A DNA stretch of 64,000 nucleotides from Pseudomonas thivervalensis (lineage in GTDB: Bacteria; Pseudomonadota; Gammaproteobacteria; Pseudomonadales; Pseudomonadaceae), in NCBI RefSeq assembly GCF_001269655.1, contig NZ_LHVE01000020.1, positions 682,001 to 746,000 on the forward strand, given 5' to 3'. Below, one piece after another: positions 8,856 to 16,739 of this stretch. Position 1 is the first letter of the stretch; each line of letters begins with the position of its first letter. The position numbers were made by a program, and so were the translations under genes. The notes below the pieces were generated by a model. That model was not told where the DNA came from and made no database searches. It saw nothing but the letters and a program-made list of their open reading frames with translations.

Positions 8856-9743
8856 GTGGATAAGTTGAAAGGCGCCTTGCTGGTCGGCGCTCTGCGGTTG
8901 TTTGCGTTGCTGCCCTGGCGAGCGGTGCAAGCGGTGGGCTCGGCCATTGGCTGGCTCATGTGGAAATTGCCCAACCGTTCCCGCGACGTGGTGCGGATCA
9001 ACCTCGCCAAGTGTTTTCCCGAGATGGACCCGGCCGAGCGCGAACGCCTGGTGGGCCAGAGCCTCAAGGACATCGGCAAATCCTTGACCGAAAGCGCCTG
9101 CGCCTGGATCTGGCCGGCCCAGCGCTCCATCGAACTGGTGCGCGAAGTCGAAGGTCTGGAAGTACTGAAAGAAGCCCTGGCCTCCGGCAAAGGCGTGGTC
9201 GGCATCACCAGCCACCTGGGCAACTGGGAAGTGCTGAATCACTTCTATTGCAGCCAGTGCAAACCGATCATTTTCTACCGTCCGCCCAAGCTCAAGGCGG
9301 TGGATGAATTGCTGCAGAAGCAGCGCGTGCAGTTGGGCAACAAAGTCGCGGCCTCCACCAAGGAAGGCATCCTCAGCGTCATCAAGGAAGTGCGCAAGGG
9401 CGGCCAGGTGGGCATCCCCGCCGACCCGGAGCCGTCCGAATCCGCCGGCATCTTCGTGCCCTTCTTCGCCACCCAGGCCCTGACCAGCAAGTTTGTGCCC
9501 AACATGCTCGCCGGCGGCAAGGCCGTCGGCGTCTTCCTCCACGCCCTGCGCCTGCCGGACGGTTCGGGCTACAAAGTCATCCTCGAAGCCGCCCCGGAGG
9601 CGATGTACAGCACCGACACCGAAACCTCCTGCGCAGCCATGAGTCAAGTGGTTGAGCGCTACGTACGGGCCTACCCGAGCCAGTACATGTGGAGCATGAA
9701 ACGCTTCAAGAAACGCCCGCCGGGCGAGGCGCGGTGGTACTGA
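8856..9743 (+). CDS. lpxL: Lipid A biosynthesis lauroyl-type acyltransferase (LpxL/HtrB family)
   Basis: A 295-residue late acyltransferase of lipid A synthesis that adds a secondary fatty acid at the inner face of the inner membrane. One hydrophobic N-terminal helix (ALRLFALLPWRAVQAVGSAIGWLMW) anchors it. The catalytic H-x4-E motif is SHLGNWE, and FYRPPKLKAVDELLQKQR follows. The GTG start at 8856 is preceded by CAGGAG. Placement after tag matches PA0011 (lpxL2) of PAO1, by recall. The truncated VOC gene that follows overlaps its last codons. Confidence 0.92.
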   Translation: MDKLKGALLVGALRLFALLPWRAVQAVGSAIGWLMWKLPNRSRDVVRINLAKCFPEMDPAERERLVGQSLKDIGKSLTESACAWIWPAQRSIELVREVEGLEVLKEALASGKGVVGITSHLGNWEVLNHFYCSQCKPIIFYRPPKLKAVDELLQKQRVQLGNKVAASTKEGILSVIKEVRKGGQVGIPADPEPSESAGIFVPFFATQALTSKFVPNMLAGGKAVGVFLHALRLPDGSGYKVILEAAPEAMYSTDTETSCAAMSQVVERYVRAYPSQYMWSMKRFKKRPPGEARWY

Positions 9744-10030
9744 GGGCCTGTTGCTATGGCGATGTATTCGTCTGGAATTTCGTCGAGTATGGCCCGACCT
9801 ACACCGAATTCAGCGACGGTCGCCTGACCGGTGGTTTCACGACCGGTGAACCCGTGCGCCCGGGTGGCCCGTTGATCATCCTGTACGCCGATGACCTCGA
9901 AGCTACTCAACTCAGGCTCGAAGCGGCGGGAGCGACCATCAGCCGTGAAGTATTCGCTTTCCCGGGTGGCCGACGTTTCCACTTCATCGATCCGGATGGC
10001 TATGAGCTGGCGGTGTGGTCCGCTTCCTGA
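9744..10030 (+). pseudogene. 5'-truncated VOC/glyoxalase-family gene remnant
   Basis: The frame from about 9744 to 10030 reads as the last four fifths of a vicinal-oxygen-chelate protein: YGDVFVWNFVEYGPTYTEF, DGRLTGGFTT, PGGPLIILYADDLEATQ, FPGGRRFHFIDPDGYELAVW. Whole members of this type begin about 15-20 residues earlier with a strand-helix that ends in FYxxVFGW. Here that part is missing and the homology starts directly after the lpxL stop codon. An ATG at 9689 is in frame but lies inside lpxL and encodes unrelated residues. I take it as a deletion remnant. Translation from the in-frame ATG would give a chimera of doubtful function. Confidence 0.6.
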
Positions 10031-10042
10031 TGACTGATTGAT

Positions 10043-10075
10043 CACAAAGAGGCGCAAAGCCTCAATCGTGTCCAT
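10043..10075 (-). pseudogene. Remnant of a LysR regulator start
   Basis: On the minus strand from ATG at 10075 the text reads MDTIEALRLFV, the standard opening of many LysR-type regulators, and then loses all resemblance. LysR genes commonly lie divergent to SDR genes like the one at 10195. The 119 bases between this ATG and the SDR start would be the old shared promoter. Eleven codons are too few for certainty, so this is an inference. Confidence 0.45.
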
Positions 10076-10194
10076 GATTAAGGGCCTGCGATATCGGCGA
10101 CGTTGAGATGGCAAGGTCATCTCCAAGTTCGTTGAACGAGCGTCCAGCCAGAACGATCGCACTTCCTATGGTTCATTAATCAAGGAGTCCCCTC

Positions 10195-10983
10195 ATGAAC
10201 ATCGACTTCACCGGACGTCACGTACTGGTCACCGGTTCCACCAGCGGTATCGGCTTTGCGACCGCCAAAGGCTTTCTGGAAGCCGGCGCCCACGTGGTCA
10301 TCAATGGTCGCAGCGAGAGCAGCGTGGAGGACGCGATGCAGCGTTTGGGTGCCCTCTCTTCAAGGGCAACTGGCTTTGTCGGCGATCTCAGTGATGCGCC
10401 TGGCTGCGAGGCACTCATCGCCCAGCACCCAAGCTTCGATATCGTCATCAACAACCTGGGCATCTTCAAACAGGAAGATTTTTTTGAAACGCCGGACAGC
10501 GAATGGCAGCGCTTCTTCGAAACCAACGTGATGTCGGGCGTGCGTGTTTCCAGGGCCTACGCCCAGGGCATGGTCGAGCGCGGTTGGGGGCGGATTGTGT
10601 TTATCTCATCGGAATCCGGCGTGAACATTCCCGCCGACATGATCCACTACGGCTTCACCAAAACGGCCCAACTGTCCATCGCTCGCGGCCTGGCCAAGCG
10701 CCTCGCCGGCACGGGCGTGACGGTGAACTCGGTGCTGCCTGGGCCGACGCTTTCCGAAGGTGTTGCCCAGATGCTCCAGGCAGACGTCGAGCGCAGCGGG
10801 GAAAGCCTGGAAAAGGTCGCGGCAGACTTCGTCAACGAGCACCGCAGCACTTCGATCATCCAGCGTGCGGCACGGGTCGAGGAAGTCGCCAACATGATCA
10901 TCTACGCCAGCTCGGAACAGGCCTCGGCCACCACTGGCGCGGCGCTGCGTGTTGATGGGGGTGTGGTGGATAGCATCGTTTAG
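10195..10983 (+). CDS. SDR-family NAD(P)-dependent oxidoreductase
   Basis: A classical short-chain dehydrogenase/reductase of 262 residues. It has the cofactor-binding TGSTSGIG (13-20), the NNLG turn (86-89), the catalytic serine region FISSESG (136-142), and the Y-x3-K pair YGFTK (Y152, K156). The tail (GAALRVDGGVVDSIV) is the usual C-terminal block. AAGGAG precedes the ATG. The substrate cannot be read from sequence. Its presumed LysR regulator survives only as a short fragment upstream, so control may be altered. Confidence 0.9.
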   Translation: MNIDFTGRHVLVTGSTSGIGFATAKGFLEAGAHVVINGRSESSVEDAMQRLGALSSRATGFVGDLSDAPGCEALIAQHPSFDIVINNLGIFKQEDFFETPDSEWQRFFETNVMSGVRVSRAYAQGMVERGWGRIVFISSESGVNIPADMIHYGFTKTAQLSIARGLAKRLAGTGVTVNSVLPGPTLSEGVAQMLQADVERSGESLEKVAADFVNEHRSTSIIQRAARVEEVANMIIYASSEQASATTGAALRVDGGVVDSIV

Positions 10984-11001
10984 GGCCCTGGGACACGCTG
11001 C

Positions 11002-11042
11002 AAAAAACGCCGCTTCCTTATGAAAGGTAAGCGGCGTTTTTT
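11002..11042 (+). terminator. Intrinsic terminator after the SDR gene
   Basis: The stem CGCCGCTT/AAGCGGCG extends through CCTT/AAGG around the loop, with A6 before it and T6 after it. It lies 20 bases past the SDR stop and can also end transcripts coming from the repeat-protein gene on the other strand. Confidence 0.85.
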
Positions 11043-11098
11043 GTTTTGGAAGCAGCACGGGTTGATTCGACTCGCTTTTGGAGCGGTGAAGGGATTGT

Positions 11099-11350
11099 TC
11101 AGCCCACTCTGTTTTTCATTAGTCGATCCGAGCCCCCTTCAGCTACGCGGTTTTCGATCAGTCGATCCGAGCCGCCTTCGGCTACACGGTTTTCGATGAG
11201 TCGATCCGAGCCGCCTTCAGCGACACGGTTTTCGATCAGTCGATCCGAACCGCCCTCAGCGAACGTAGGTTGAACAAAAGAAGTCGCGAACGCATTGCTA
11301 AGCGACAGAGCCAGAAGCGAGCCAACGAGCGTTTTGCTGAGCGTGTTCAT
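11099..11350 (-). CDS. Small secreted protein with four 13-residue tandem repeats
   Basis: An 83-residue product with a Sec-type signal peptide (MNTLSKTLVGSLLALSLSNAFA, cleavage near residue 22). The mature part is almost only a repeat: AEGGSDRLIENRV three times, then AEGGSDRLMKNRV and a final G. The DNA repeats every 39 bases (units begin at 11123, 11162, 11201 and 11240 on the plus strand). AAGGATCAGGA precedes the ATG. It lies 33 bases downstream of ohr on the same strand, so it may share the peroxide-responsive transcript. I recall similar pseudomonad proteins carrying the uninformative label 'phage infection protein'; no function is established that I know of. Confidence 0.7.
   Translation of the reverse strand: MNTLSKTLVGSLLALSLSNAFATSFVQPTFAEGGSDRLIENRVAEGGSDRLIENRVAEGGSDRLIENRVAEGGSDRLMKNRVG
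11123..11267. repeat. 39-bp coding tandem repeat, about 3.7 units
   Basis: Four copies begin TCGATCCGA on the plus strand at exact 39-base spacing and differ by only a few bases. They encode the 13-residue repeats of the small secreted protein. There are no spacers, so it is not a CRISPR array. Confidence 0.9.
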
Positions 11351-11383
11351 GTCCTGATCCTTTTTATTCGTAGATGAAGTGAG

Positions 11384-11803
11384 TTAGACGGTGACGTGCA
11401 AACGGACGTCGACGTTGCCGCGAGTCGCGTTGGAGTACGGGCAAACCTGGTGAGCCGCGTCGACCAGCGCTTGAGCATCGGCTTGATCCAGTCCTGGCAG
11501 GCTGATGTGCAGGTCGATGTCCAGACCGAAACCGCCAGGAATCTGGCCGATGCCAACGTGGGCCGTGATCGAAGCGTCAGCAGGAATGCTGCGTTTGCTC
11601 TGGCTGGCGACAAACTTCAATGCGCCGATGAAGCAGGCGGAGTAGCCAGCGGCGAACAACTGCTCAGGGTTGGTGGCTTCACCACCGGCGCCGCCCAGGG
11701 CTTTTGGCGTGGCCAGTTTCACGTCGAGAATCTTATCGCTTGAAACAGCACGGCCATCACGGCCACCGGTGGAGGTTGCGACTGCGGTGTAAAGAACGTT
11801 CAT
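11384..11803 (-). CDS. ohr: Organic hydroperoxide resistance protein, Ohr/OsmC family
   Basis: A 139-residue thiol peroxidase that reduces organic hydroperoxides in the cytoplasm. The two redox cysteines are in AAGYSACFIGAL and HQVCPYSNATRGN, as in Ohr. The N terminus MNVLYTAVATSTGGRDGR and the glycine-rich GGAGGEATNPEQLFAAGY are family blocks. No ohrR gene lies next to it in this window. The repeat-protein gene follows on the same strand. The upstream gap is AT-rich and holds a candidate regulator box at 11895-11910. Confidence 0.95.
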   Translation of the reverse strand: MNVLYTAVATSTGGRDGRAVSSDKILDVKLATPKALGGAGGEATNPEQLFAAGYSACFIGALKFVASQSKRSIPADASITAHVGIGQIPGGFGLDIDLHISLPGLDQADAQALVDAAHQVCPYSNATRGNVDVRLHVTV

Positions 11804-11894
11804 GGTGTTTCCTCTTTTGCTGATTGATTTGATCGTTTTGGATTGCGCTAAATGTTTGTGCGCTAACCAGTTGAGATAAAGTTAACGGATGAAT

Positions 11895-11910
11895 AATTAG
11901 CGCGCAAGAT
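11895..11910. promoter_or_regulatory. Possible OhrR-type operator upstream of ohr
   Basis: The text AATTAGCGCGCAAGAT is a partial palindrome around GCGCGC inside an AT-rich stretch (11860-11960) upstream of ohr. OhrR boxes in other bacteria are AT-rich palindromes of this kind. The right arm matches poorly, so confidence is low. Confidence 0.3.
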
Positions 11911-12107
11911 AAATTTTTAAAAAATTATCGGTTTTGATTTAACTGTTTGATCTAAAAAGAGATTTATTTTTCAGGCAAAGCAGTGTCGCCAGCCCGCGTG
12001 GGCCGCGAGGTAAGCCAAGGGGAAGGAGGTGCCAGGGAGATCAGCAGGTCCAACGCAATTGCAGACCTTCGGAGAGAGGGAGTTCAAAGCAGAATGACGC
12101 TCTTCTG

Positions 12108-12220
12108 GATCGTTCCCACGCTCCGCGTGGGAATGCCGTCAGGGACGCTCCGCGTTCCGCTTCTGGCGTGTGACGCAGAGCGTCACGGGATGCATGCCCA
12201 CGCAGAGCGTGGGAACGATC
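12108..12220. repeat. Pseudomonad intergenic inverted-repeat element
   Basis: The element opens ATCGTTCCCACGCTCCGCGT and closes with its reverse complement (CGCAGAGCGTGGGAACGAT), with further nested arms (GACGCTCCGCGTTCC, GACGCAGAGCGTCACGGG). The whole 113 bases can fold as one long hairpin with no coding content. It lies in the 449-base gap between ohr and the diguanylate cyclase gene; the rest of that gap shows only the ohr upstream region. Confidence 0.8.
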
Positions 12221-12252
12221 AGCACCTGATTAACGATGTAAAGCCAACCCGA

Positions 12253-13377
12253 CTAAGCAACAGCCACCCGATTACGCCCCAACGCCTTCGCCCGATACAG
12301 GGCTTTATCCGCATCGTTCATCAAGCTGTGAAGATCCTTATTACAGGCCTCCGTCGACGCGACGCCAAGGCTGGCGGTTATGCAGTGAACAGGCTCGATC
12401 ATCAAACCCGCGATCGTATCGATGAGCTGTTCTGCAATCTGGGTAGCGACCTCAATAGACGTGTCCGGAAGCAGAATGGCGAACTCTTCCCCACCGAGCC
12501 GGCCATGTATATCCGTCGCCCGAAACGACGAACTGATCACCGTTCCCATCTCGCGTAAAACCTGATCCCCGACCTGATGGCCGTAGGTGTCGTTGATGTG
12601 CTTGAAGTGATCCATGTCCAACATGACCGCGCACAACCCCAACCGGTTGCTCTTACATTCGTCATAAAGCTGCTGGGCATGCTCGAAAAAAGCCCGTCGA
12701 CTCTTCAGGCCGGTCAGTTCATCGGTTTGTGCGGCACGGGTCGAAATGCTGTTCGCCTGTTCCATTTCACGGGTAAGACGAAAGGCGATTTCCAATGCCT
12801 GGGACATTTTGTGTGTGGCACGGGCCGCAAATGCCGCGAACACCAGAATCGAAAGGGCCATGCCGACTTGAATCGGCGACGGTTGAAACAGCAGCCAGAC
12901 CGTGCACGGCAACAACACCACGCCAATGGAGACCAGGGTCATATCGCGGTAAGCCGAGTAGCAGGACACCGCGCTGACGGACATCCCGACAGTGAAGAGC
13001 ATGACCAACGCCTGGGACAACAGATCGTCCGCCGGCATGACCACAAACGCGCCGCCGCCCCAGATGCTGGCGGATAACACCAGGGTGATCCAATACCTGC
13101 GCTCCCAGCGTTGAGGTGTACGCTCACTTTCGTTGCTGCGGAAATAGGCGACGAACATCGCGATACGCAACAGCGTCGATGCGGTCAGGATGGCCAGCCA
13201 CCAAAGAATGACGCTGTGCTCGAACCGATCCCAACACAGCCAACTCAGCATGATGGCAGCCAGGTAACTGCCGAATACCGCAGAAACGGACTGGCGAAAC
13301 AGTTGCTGCAATCGGTCAGTTCGCACCTGCTCGTTTATGCAAAAATCTTGGCCGTTCCGAGATCTTGGGCCATCCAT
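12253..13377 (-). CDS. Membrane diguanylate cyclase (GGDEF domain)
   Basis: A 374-residue enzyme making cyclic di-GMP. About six hydrophobic segments (residues 20-190) form a membrane sensor of no family I can name. A GGDEF domain follows, with TDELTGLKSRRAFF, the active-site RLGGEEFAILL, and the tail ADKALYRAKALGRN. The product-inhibition motif RxxD (RATD) lies five residues before GGEEF, so feedback control is likely. The ATG at 13377 has AGGTGG upstream. The frame remains open further back but there runs through a REP element, so the longer version is rejected. Confidence 0.88.
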   Translation of the reverse strand: MDGPRSRNGQDFCINEQVRTDRLQQLFRQSVSAVFGSYLAAIMLSWLCWDRFEHSVILWWLAILTASTLLRIAMFVAYFRSNESERTPQRWERRYWITLVLSASIWGGGAFVVMPADDLLSQALVMLFTVGMSVSAVSCYSAYRDMTLVSIGVVLLPCTVWLLFQPSPIQVGMALSILVFAAFAARATHKMSQALEIAFRLTREMEQANSISTRAAQTDELTGLKSRRAFFEHAQQLYDECKSNRLGLCAVMLDMDHFKHINDTYGHQVGDQVLREMGTVISSSFRATDIHGRLGGEEFAILLPDTSIEVATQIAEQLIDTIAGLMIEPVHCITASLGVASTEACNKDLHSLMNDADKALYRAKALGRNRVAVA

Positions 13378-13479
13378 TTGATCCACCTGATCGTGACGCA
13401 ACGAAAACGGCGATTGTGGCACCCTGCCACCAACGCAAACAACTGAATTACGTCCACGGCCCCGATTGAACCGAGCCTC

Positions 13480-13521
13480 GTGGCGAGGGAGCTTGCTCCC
13501 GCTGGGCTGCAAAGCAGCCCC
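13480..13521. repeat. REP element
   Basis: A single REP copy (GGCGAGGGAGCTTGCTCCCGC, then GGGCTGC/GCAGCCC) in the gap between the diguanylate cyclase and TetR genes. Confidence 0.85.
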
Positions 13522-13563
13522 AACCATTGCTACAGACAAACGGCATCATCTTCTTTACAGGAA

Positions 13564-14127
13564 TCAGGCAGGAATCAACCCCGCTTCCCGATAGCTCAAT
13601 ATCAAATCATCAAACAGCCCGACATCCGCCCGAGTCCTCGCGATCAACTGCGCACCCGCAACGGCGCTGTAAATAGCGCGCGCCCGGCGTTCACATTCTT
13701 CTGCTCTGCCCACTCCAGCATCCGCCAACACCTGGGCGAGCCACGTCACGTTAACGTCCACAAATGCCTTGATCTCCCGCGACACCTCTTCAGGAAGGTC
13801 TTCGTATTCGGCTGCCATAAAGCTGGACAGGCAAAGCTTGTTACCGTCCTCAAGCGACTTGCGAAAAACGGACGGATACAACTGCACGCACACTTTCGGC
13901 TCGGCATTGGCGACGCGTATCCCGTCAAGTACCCGCTGCACGTCCTGCCAGTAGCGTTCAGCAACCGCCGCGGCCAGCCCCGCCTTGCTCGGAAAGTGGT
14001 AGTAAATGCTGGCGTTCTTGATGCCCACCTGGTCGGCAATGCTACGGAAATTGATGCCGCTGTAACCGTGCAGTTGGGCAGCGGATTTCGCCGCCGCCAG
14101 GATGGCTTCTCGAGCATTTTCGTTCAC
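13564..14127 (-). CDS. TetR-family transcriptional regulator
   Basis: A 187-residue repressor of the TetR family. The N-terminal helix-turn-helix reads GINFRSIADQVGIKNASIYYHFPSKAGLAAAV, which is typical. The C-terminal ligand domain contains CLSSFMAAEYEDLP. The start is GTG with GAGG seven bases before it. It is divergent from the glutathione S-transferase gene, and two near-identical palindromes in the gap (14190-14209, 14245-14264) are its likely binding sites. The inducer is unknown; an electrophile detoxified by the transferase is a reasonable guess. Confidence 0.88.
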   Translation of the reverse strand: MNENAREAILAAAKSAAQLHGYSGINFRSIADQVGIKNASIYYHFPSKAGLAAAVAERYWQDVQRVLDGIRVANAEPKVCVQLYPSVFRKSLEDGNKLCLSSFMAAEYEDLPEEVSREIKAFVDVNVTWLAQVLADAGVGRAEECERRARAIYSAVAGAQLIARTRADVGLFDDLILSYREAGLIPA

Positions 14128-14189
14128 GTTGCAGCCTCGTTTCGAAATCGATTCACTCAGATAACCGCGATTCTACGCGCAGATCCGTT

Positions 14190-14209
14190 TACCTGCCAAT
14201 TGTCAGGTA
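14190..14209. promoter_or_regulatory. Palindromic operator 1 of the TetR/GST pair
   Basis: The text TACCTGCCAATTGTCAGGTA is a 20-base near-perfect palindrome centred on CAATTG, in the TetR-GST divergent gap. A second copy lies 55 bases on. A TTGACA hexamer at 14215-14220 lies between the two, so a repressor bound here would cover the promoter region. Confidence 0.75.
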
Positions 14210-14244
14210 GGGGATTGACAGCGCTAAATCGCCGGCTCAATCTT

Positions 14245-14264
14245 TACCTACCAATTGACAGGCA
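14245..14264. promoter_or_regulatory. Palindromic operator 2 of the TetR/GST pair
   Basis: The text TACCTACCAATTGACAGGCA repeats operator 1 with the same CAATTG centre. It ends 12 bases before the GST ATG, so binding would block leaving polymerase or the ribosome-binding region. Confidence 0.75.
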
Positions 14265-14276
14265 GGTGATCGACTC

Positions 14277-14975
14277 ATGACCTCTTCACAGCAGCGCGTT
14301 GACGTTTCCACTGTTCCTACAATGAAAATCTACGACTGGTTCAACGGCCCCTACCCCGCCCGAGTACGCATTGCGCTGGCGGAAAAAGGATTGCTACCGA
14401 ACATCGAATTCGTGCCGGTGGATCTCTGGAACGGTGAGCACAAGAAACCCGAGTTCCTGGCCATCAACTACTCCGGGACATTGCCCGTGCTGGAGCTGAA
14501 CGATGGAACGCGGATCGCCGAGTGCACGGCGATTACCCAATACCTGGATAGCCTGGACGGTCATCCGACGCTGACGGGCGAAACGCCTGTTGAAAAAGGC
14601 CTCATCCACATGATGACCAAGCGCGCCGAGATCGAGTTTCTCGATGCCGTCAGCACATACTTCCACCATGCCACGCCGGGCCTCGGCCCAGAGGTCGAGC
14701 TGTACCAGAATGCCGAGTGGGGCGGTCGGATGCGCGATAAGGCGATCAGAGGCATGCGCTATTTCGACAACCTGCTCAAAGACCAGCCGTTTGTGGCGGG
14801 GGACAGGTTCTCGATGGCGGACATTGCAGTGCTGGGCGGCATGATCTTCGCCTCGCTGGTGCAACTCCCCGTGCCTGAAGAGTGCGTGGCGCTTCGAGCC
14901 TGGCACGCCAGGCTGCAGGAGCGCCCCAGCGTCCAGGTATGGCGCGCGATGGTCGAGCGTGGCGCTGAGCCGTGA
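14277..14975 (+). CDS. Glutathione S-transferase family protein
   Basis: A 232-residue transferase. The N-terminal thioredoxin-like domain reads KIYDWFNGPYPARVRIALAEKG, followed by SGTLPVLELNDGTRIAECTAITQYLD, whose ES/EC turn contacts glutathione in this family. The helical C-terminal domain holds FVAGDRFSMADIAVLGGM. The ATG at 14277 sits just after operator 2 with AGGT upstream; an internal ATG at 14322 (MKIYDW) gives a more typical N terminus but lacks a clear ribosome site. The gene is under likely control of the divergent TetR regulator. Confidence 0.87.
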   Translation: MTSSQQRVDVSTVPTMKIYDWFNGPYPARVRIALAEKGLLPNIEFVPVDLWNGEHKKPEFLAINYSGTLPVLELNDGTRIAECTAITQYLDSLDGHPTLTGETPVEKGLIHMMTKRAEIEFLDAVSTYFHHATPGLGPEVELYQNAEWGGRMRDKAIRGMRYFDNLLKDQPFVAGDRFSMADIAVLGGMIFASLVQLPVPEECVALRAWHARLQERPSVQVWRAMVERGAEP

Positions 14976-14996
14976 CAGCGGATGAATTCGCCAAAG

Positions 14997-15025
14997 AAAA
15001 ACCCGACGCTTTACGTCGGGTTTTT
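14997..15025 (+). terminator. Bidirectional intrinsic terminator
   Basis: The stem AAAAACCCGACG/CGTCGGGTTTTT around a five-base loop lies between the convergent GST gene and the DUF1311 gene and can serve both. Confidence 0.88.
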
Positions 15026-15062
15026 CATGGCGTACGACTGCAAGCCCGACCCGCTTATCGGG

Positions 15063-15437
15063 TTACTCGACTTGCGACAGCTTGGCGTCGTCGCAACCGG
15101 CAGCACGGCACTCGCGCTCGACAGCCTTGAGTATGACGATACGCGCCTCGGTCTTCTCGTTGGCACAATCCAGGTAGAGCAGGCCATCGTTGGAACAGGC
15201 GCTGTCACGATTTTTGATCCACTGGATTTGAGCTGCTTTCACTTTTTTCTTTTGATCCGGGTTCAGGGCACTCATCGTCTTCTTGTATTGATCATTGATG
15301 TCCTGATCCGACTGAACCATTTTCAGCGATGCGCAATAGGTTCTGTCATAGGCGTTTCTAGGGTTATCGCAACTCATCGCAGATGCCGATGCGGATGCCA
15401 TTGCCAGCAATGCCCCAACCAACAAAGACTTGATCAC
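15063..15437 (-). CDS. Secreted DUF1311 / LprI-like protein
   Basis: A 124-residue exported protein. A signal peptide (IKSLLVGALLAMASASASA) is followed by the DUF1311 pattern: CDNPRNAYDRTYC, then DINDQYKKTMSALNPDQKKKVKAAQIQWIKNRDSAC. Six cysteines remain in the mature part, which fits periplasmic disulfides. LprI of mycobacteria is a lysozyme inhibitor with this domain; whether this one inhibits lysozyme is not shown. The start is GTG with GGGAGAG upstream. Confidence 0.82.
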   Translation of the reverse strand: MIKSLLVGALLAMASASASAMSCDNPRNAYDRTYCASLKMVQSDQDINDQYKKTMSALNPDQKKKVKAAQIQWIKNRDSACSNDGLLYLDCANEKTEARIVILKAVERECRAAGCDDAKLSQVE

Positions 15438-15521
15438 TTACTTCTCTCCCTGAATGCCCTCTATTGATTAGAGGTCGCGGCGCGAATTTATCATGAGGGT
15501 CGTAGAACAATGAAGCAGATC

Positions 15522-16679
15522 CTATGCGACGCTGGCCTGTGGCCATTCTCCTTCGCCGAGCAAGGCTGACAGGCTGCGTTCGCCGAGTCCGAGGCCGACG
15601 CTCATGCCCAGGCCGGTGTGCATCAATACCGCGCTGACCCCTGCTCCGGCTTGCAACACGCTGAACGGGCCGGGCCCGCGTGAACCGTATACGCCCTGCC
15701 AGCGTTCCAGCACGTGCAGCTTGCCGCCCAGGGTGTGCTCGGCCAGCGCCAGCATGATGTCGTCCACGCCCTCGGCGTTGAATGGCGAGGCGTCGCTGCC
15801 GTAGTCGTGGGAATCGCCGATGATCAACTCGCCATGGGGCGTCGGGCTGACCAGCAGGTGGATGCCGTGGGTTTCCAGTTCCGGCTGCTCGCGGCGGATC
15901 TGCGCGCGGATGGCCTCGGCTTCCGGCAGGTCGGCGAAGGCGCCGTAATGCACGCAACTGAGACCGGTGAGCACCGCGTGCTGCAGGTCCAGCGGCTGTT
16001 GCAAGCGGGCGCGCAGCATTTGCAGGCGACACACTGAAGGCTGGAGCGCGGCCAGCGGCTCGGCCAGCAAGGTCTGATAGTCGTGTCCGGAGCAGACCAC
16101 GATGTGCCTGGCACTGAAACGCCCGGTGCTGGTCAGGGCGCTGCCTGGCTCGACGTCACGCACCAGGGTGGAAAAGTGGAACTGCACGCCCAGCGTGCGC
16201 AGGTAATCGACGATCTGCGGCAGCGCCTCACGCGAATACAACTGCTGGTCATCGAGGCCGTGCAGGGCGGCGCGATGGTGGGCGAAACGGCCACCATAGA
16301 GCCCGTCCAGCGCGGCGCCGCGCAGCAACTCGACGCGGTAGCCTTGCTCGCGGGCGCGGCCGGCGCAGAACGCTTCGAGCAAGGCTTCTTCGGCTTCGCT
16401 GCGGGCGAACAGCAGTGAGCCCTGTTGCTTGAGCTGCAGGCCGGCGGCCTGGCCCAGCTCGGCCCATAGGCGGTGGGACTGGCGGGCCAGGTCGAGCATC
16501 ACCCCTGGCGCCTGGCCGGTGACCAGGGCCTGGCCGAAGTTGCGGATGGACGCGCCGAGCGGCGTGTGGCTGCGCTCGAACACGCGTACCTTGAGGCCAC
16601 GCTTGGCGCCAGCCCAGGCATGGGCGAGGCCGAGCATGCCGGCGCCGACGATCAATAAATCGCAGTTGTGCTGACTCAT
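15522..16679 (-). CDS. FAD-dependent oxidoreductase of phosphonate clusters (TIGR03364 type)
   Basis: A 385-residue DAO/glycine-oxidase fold flavoprotein. It opens with the FAD dinucleotide motif LLIVGAGMLGLAHAWAGAKRG, then SIRNFGQALVTGQAPG, and ends with GPFSVLQAGAGVSAVLMHTGLGMS. It matches my memory of the oxidoreductase found beside phosphonatase genes (TIGR03364), some of which oxidise N-methylated or free aminoethylphosphonate. It is the last gene of the phosphonate cluster. No phnW transaminase is visible, so it may supply phosphonoacetaldehyde to PhnX. The ATG at 16679 has AGGAG eight bases upstream. Confidence 0.82.
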   Translation of the reverse strand: MSQHNCDLLIVGAGMLGLAHAWAGAKRGLKVRVFERSHTPLGASIRNFGQALVTGQAPGVMLDLARQSHRLWAELGQAAGLQLKQQGSLLFARSEAEEALLEAFCAGRAREQGYRVELLRGAALDGLYGGRFAHHRAALHGLDDQQLYSREALPQIVDYLRTLGVQFHFSTLVRDVEPGSALTSTGRFSARHIVVCSGHDYQTLLAEPLAALQPSVCRLQMLRARLQQPLDLQHAVLTGLSCVHYGAFADLPEAEAIRAQIRREQPELETHGIHLLVSPTPHGELIIGDSHDYGSDASPFNAEGVDDIMLALAEHTLGGKLHVLERWQGVYGSRGPGPFSVLQAGAGVSAVLMHTGLGMSVGLGLGERSLSALLGEGEWPQASVA

Positions 16680-16739
16680 GAGGAAACTCCTGAAGCGATC
16701 ACGGCGCCCACCAAACGAGGCCGCCGAAGATGAATGGCG

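Noticed and set aside
11123..11267. Regular 39-base repeats that might suggest a CRISPR array.
   Set aside because: The repeats are contiguous without spacers and encode protein repeats; no cas genes are near.
13378..13539. A 54-residue N-terminal extension of the diguanylate cyclase.
   Set aside because: It runs through a REP element, which reads SGSKLPRH in this frame, as in other false starts here. ATG 13377 has a good ribosome site.
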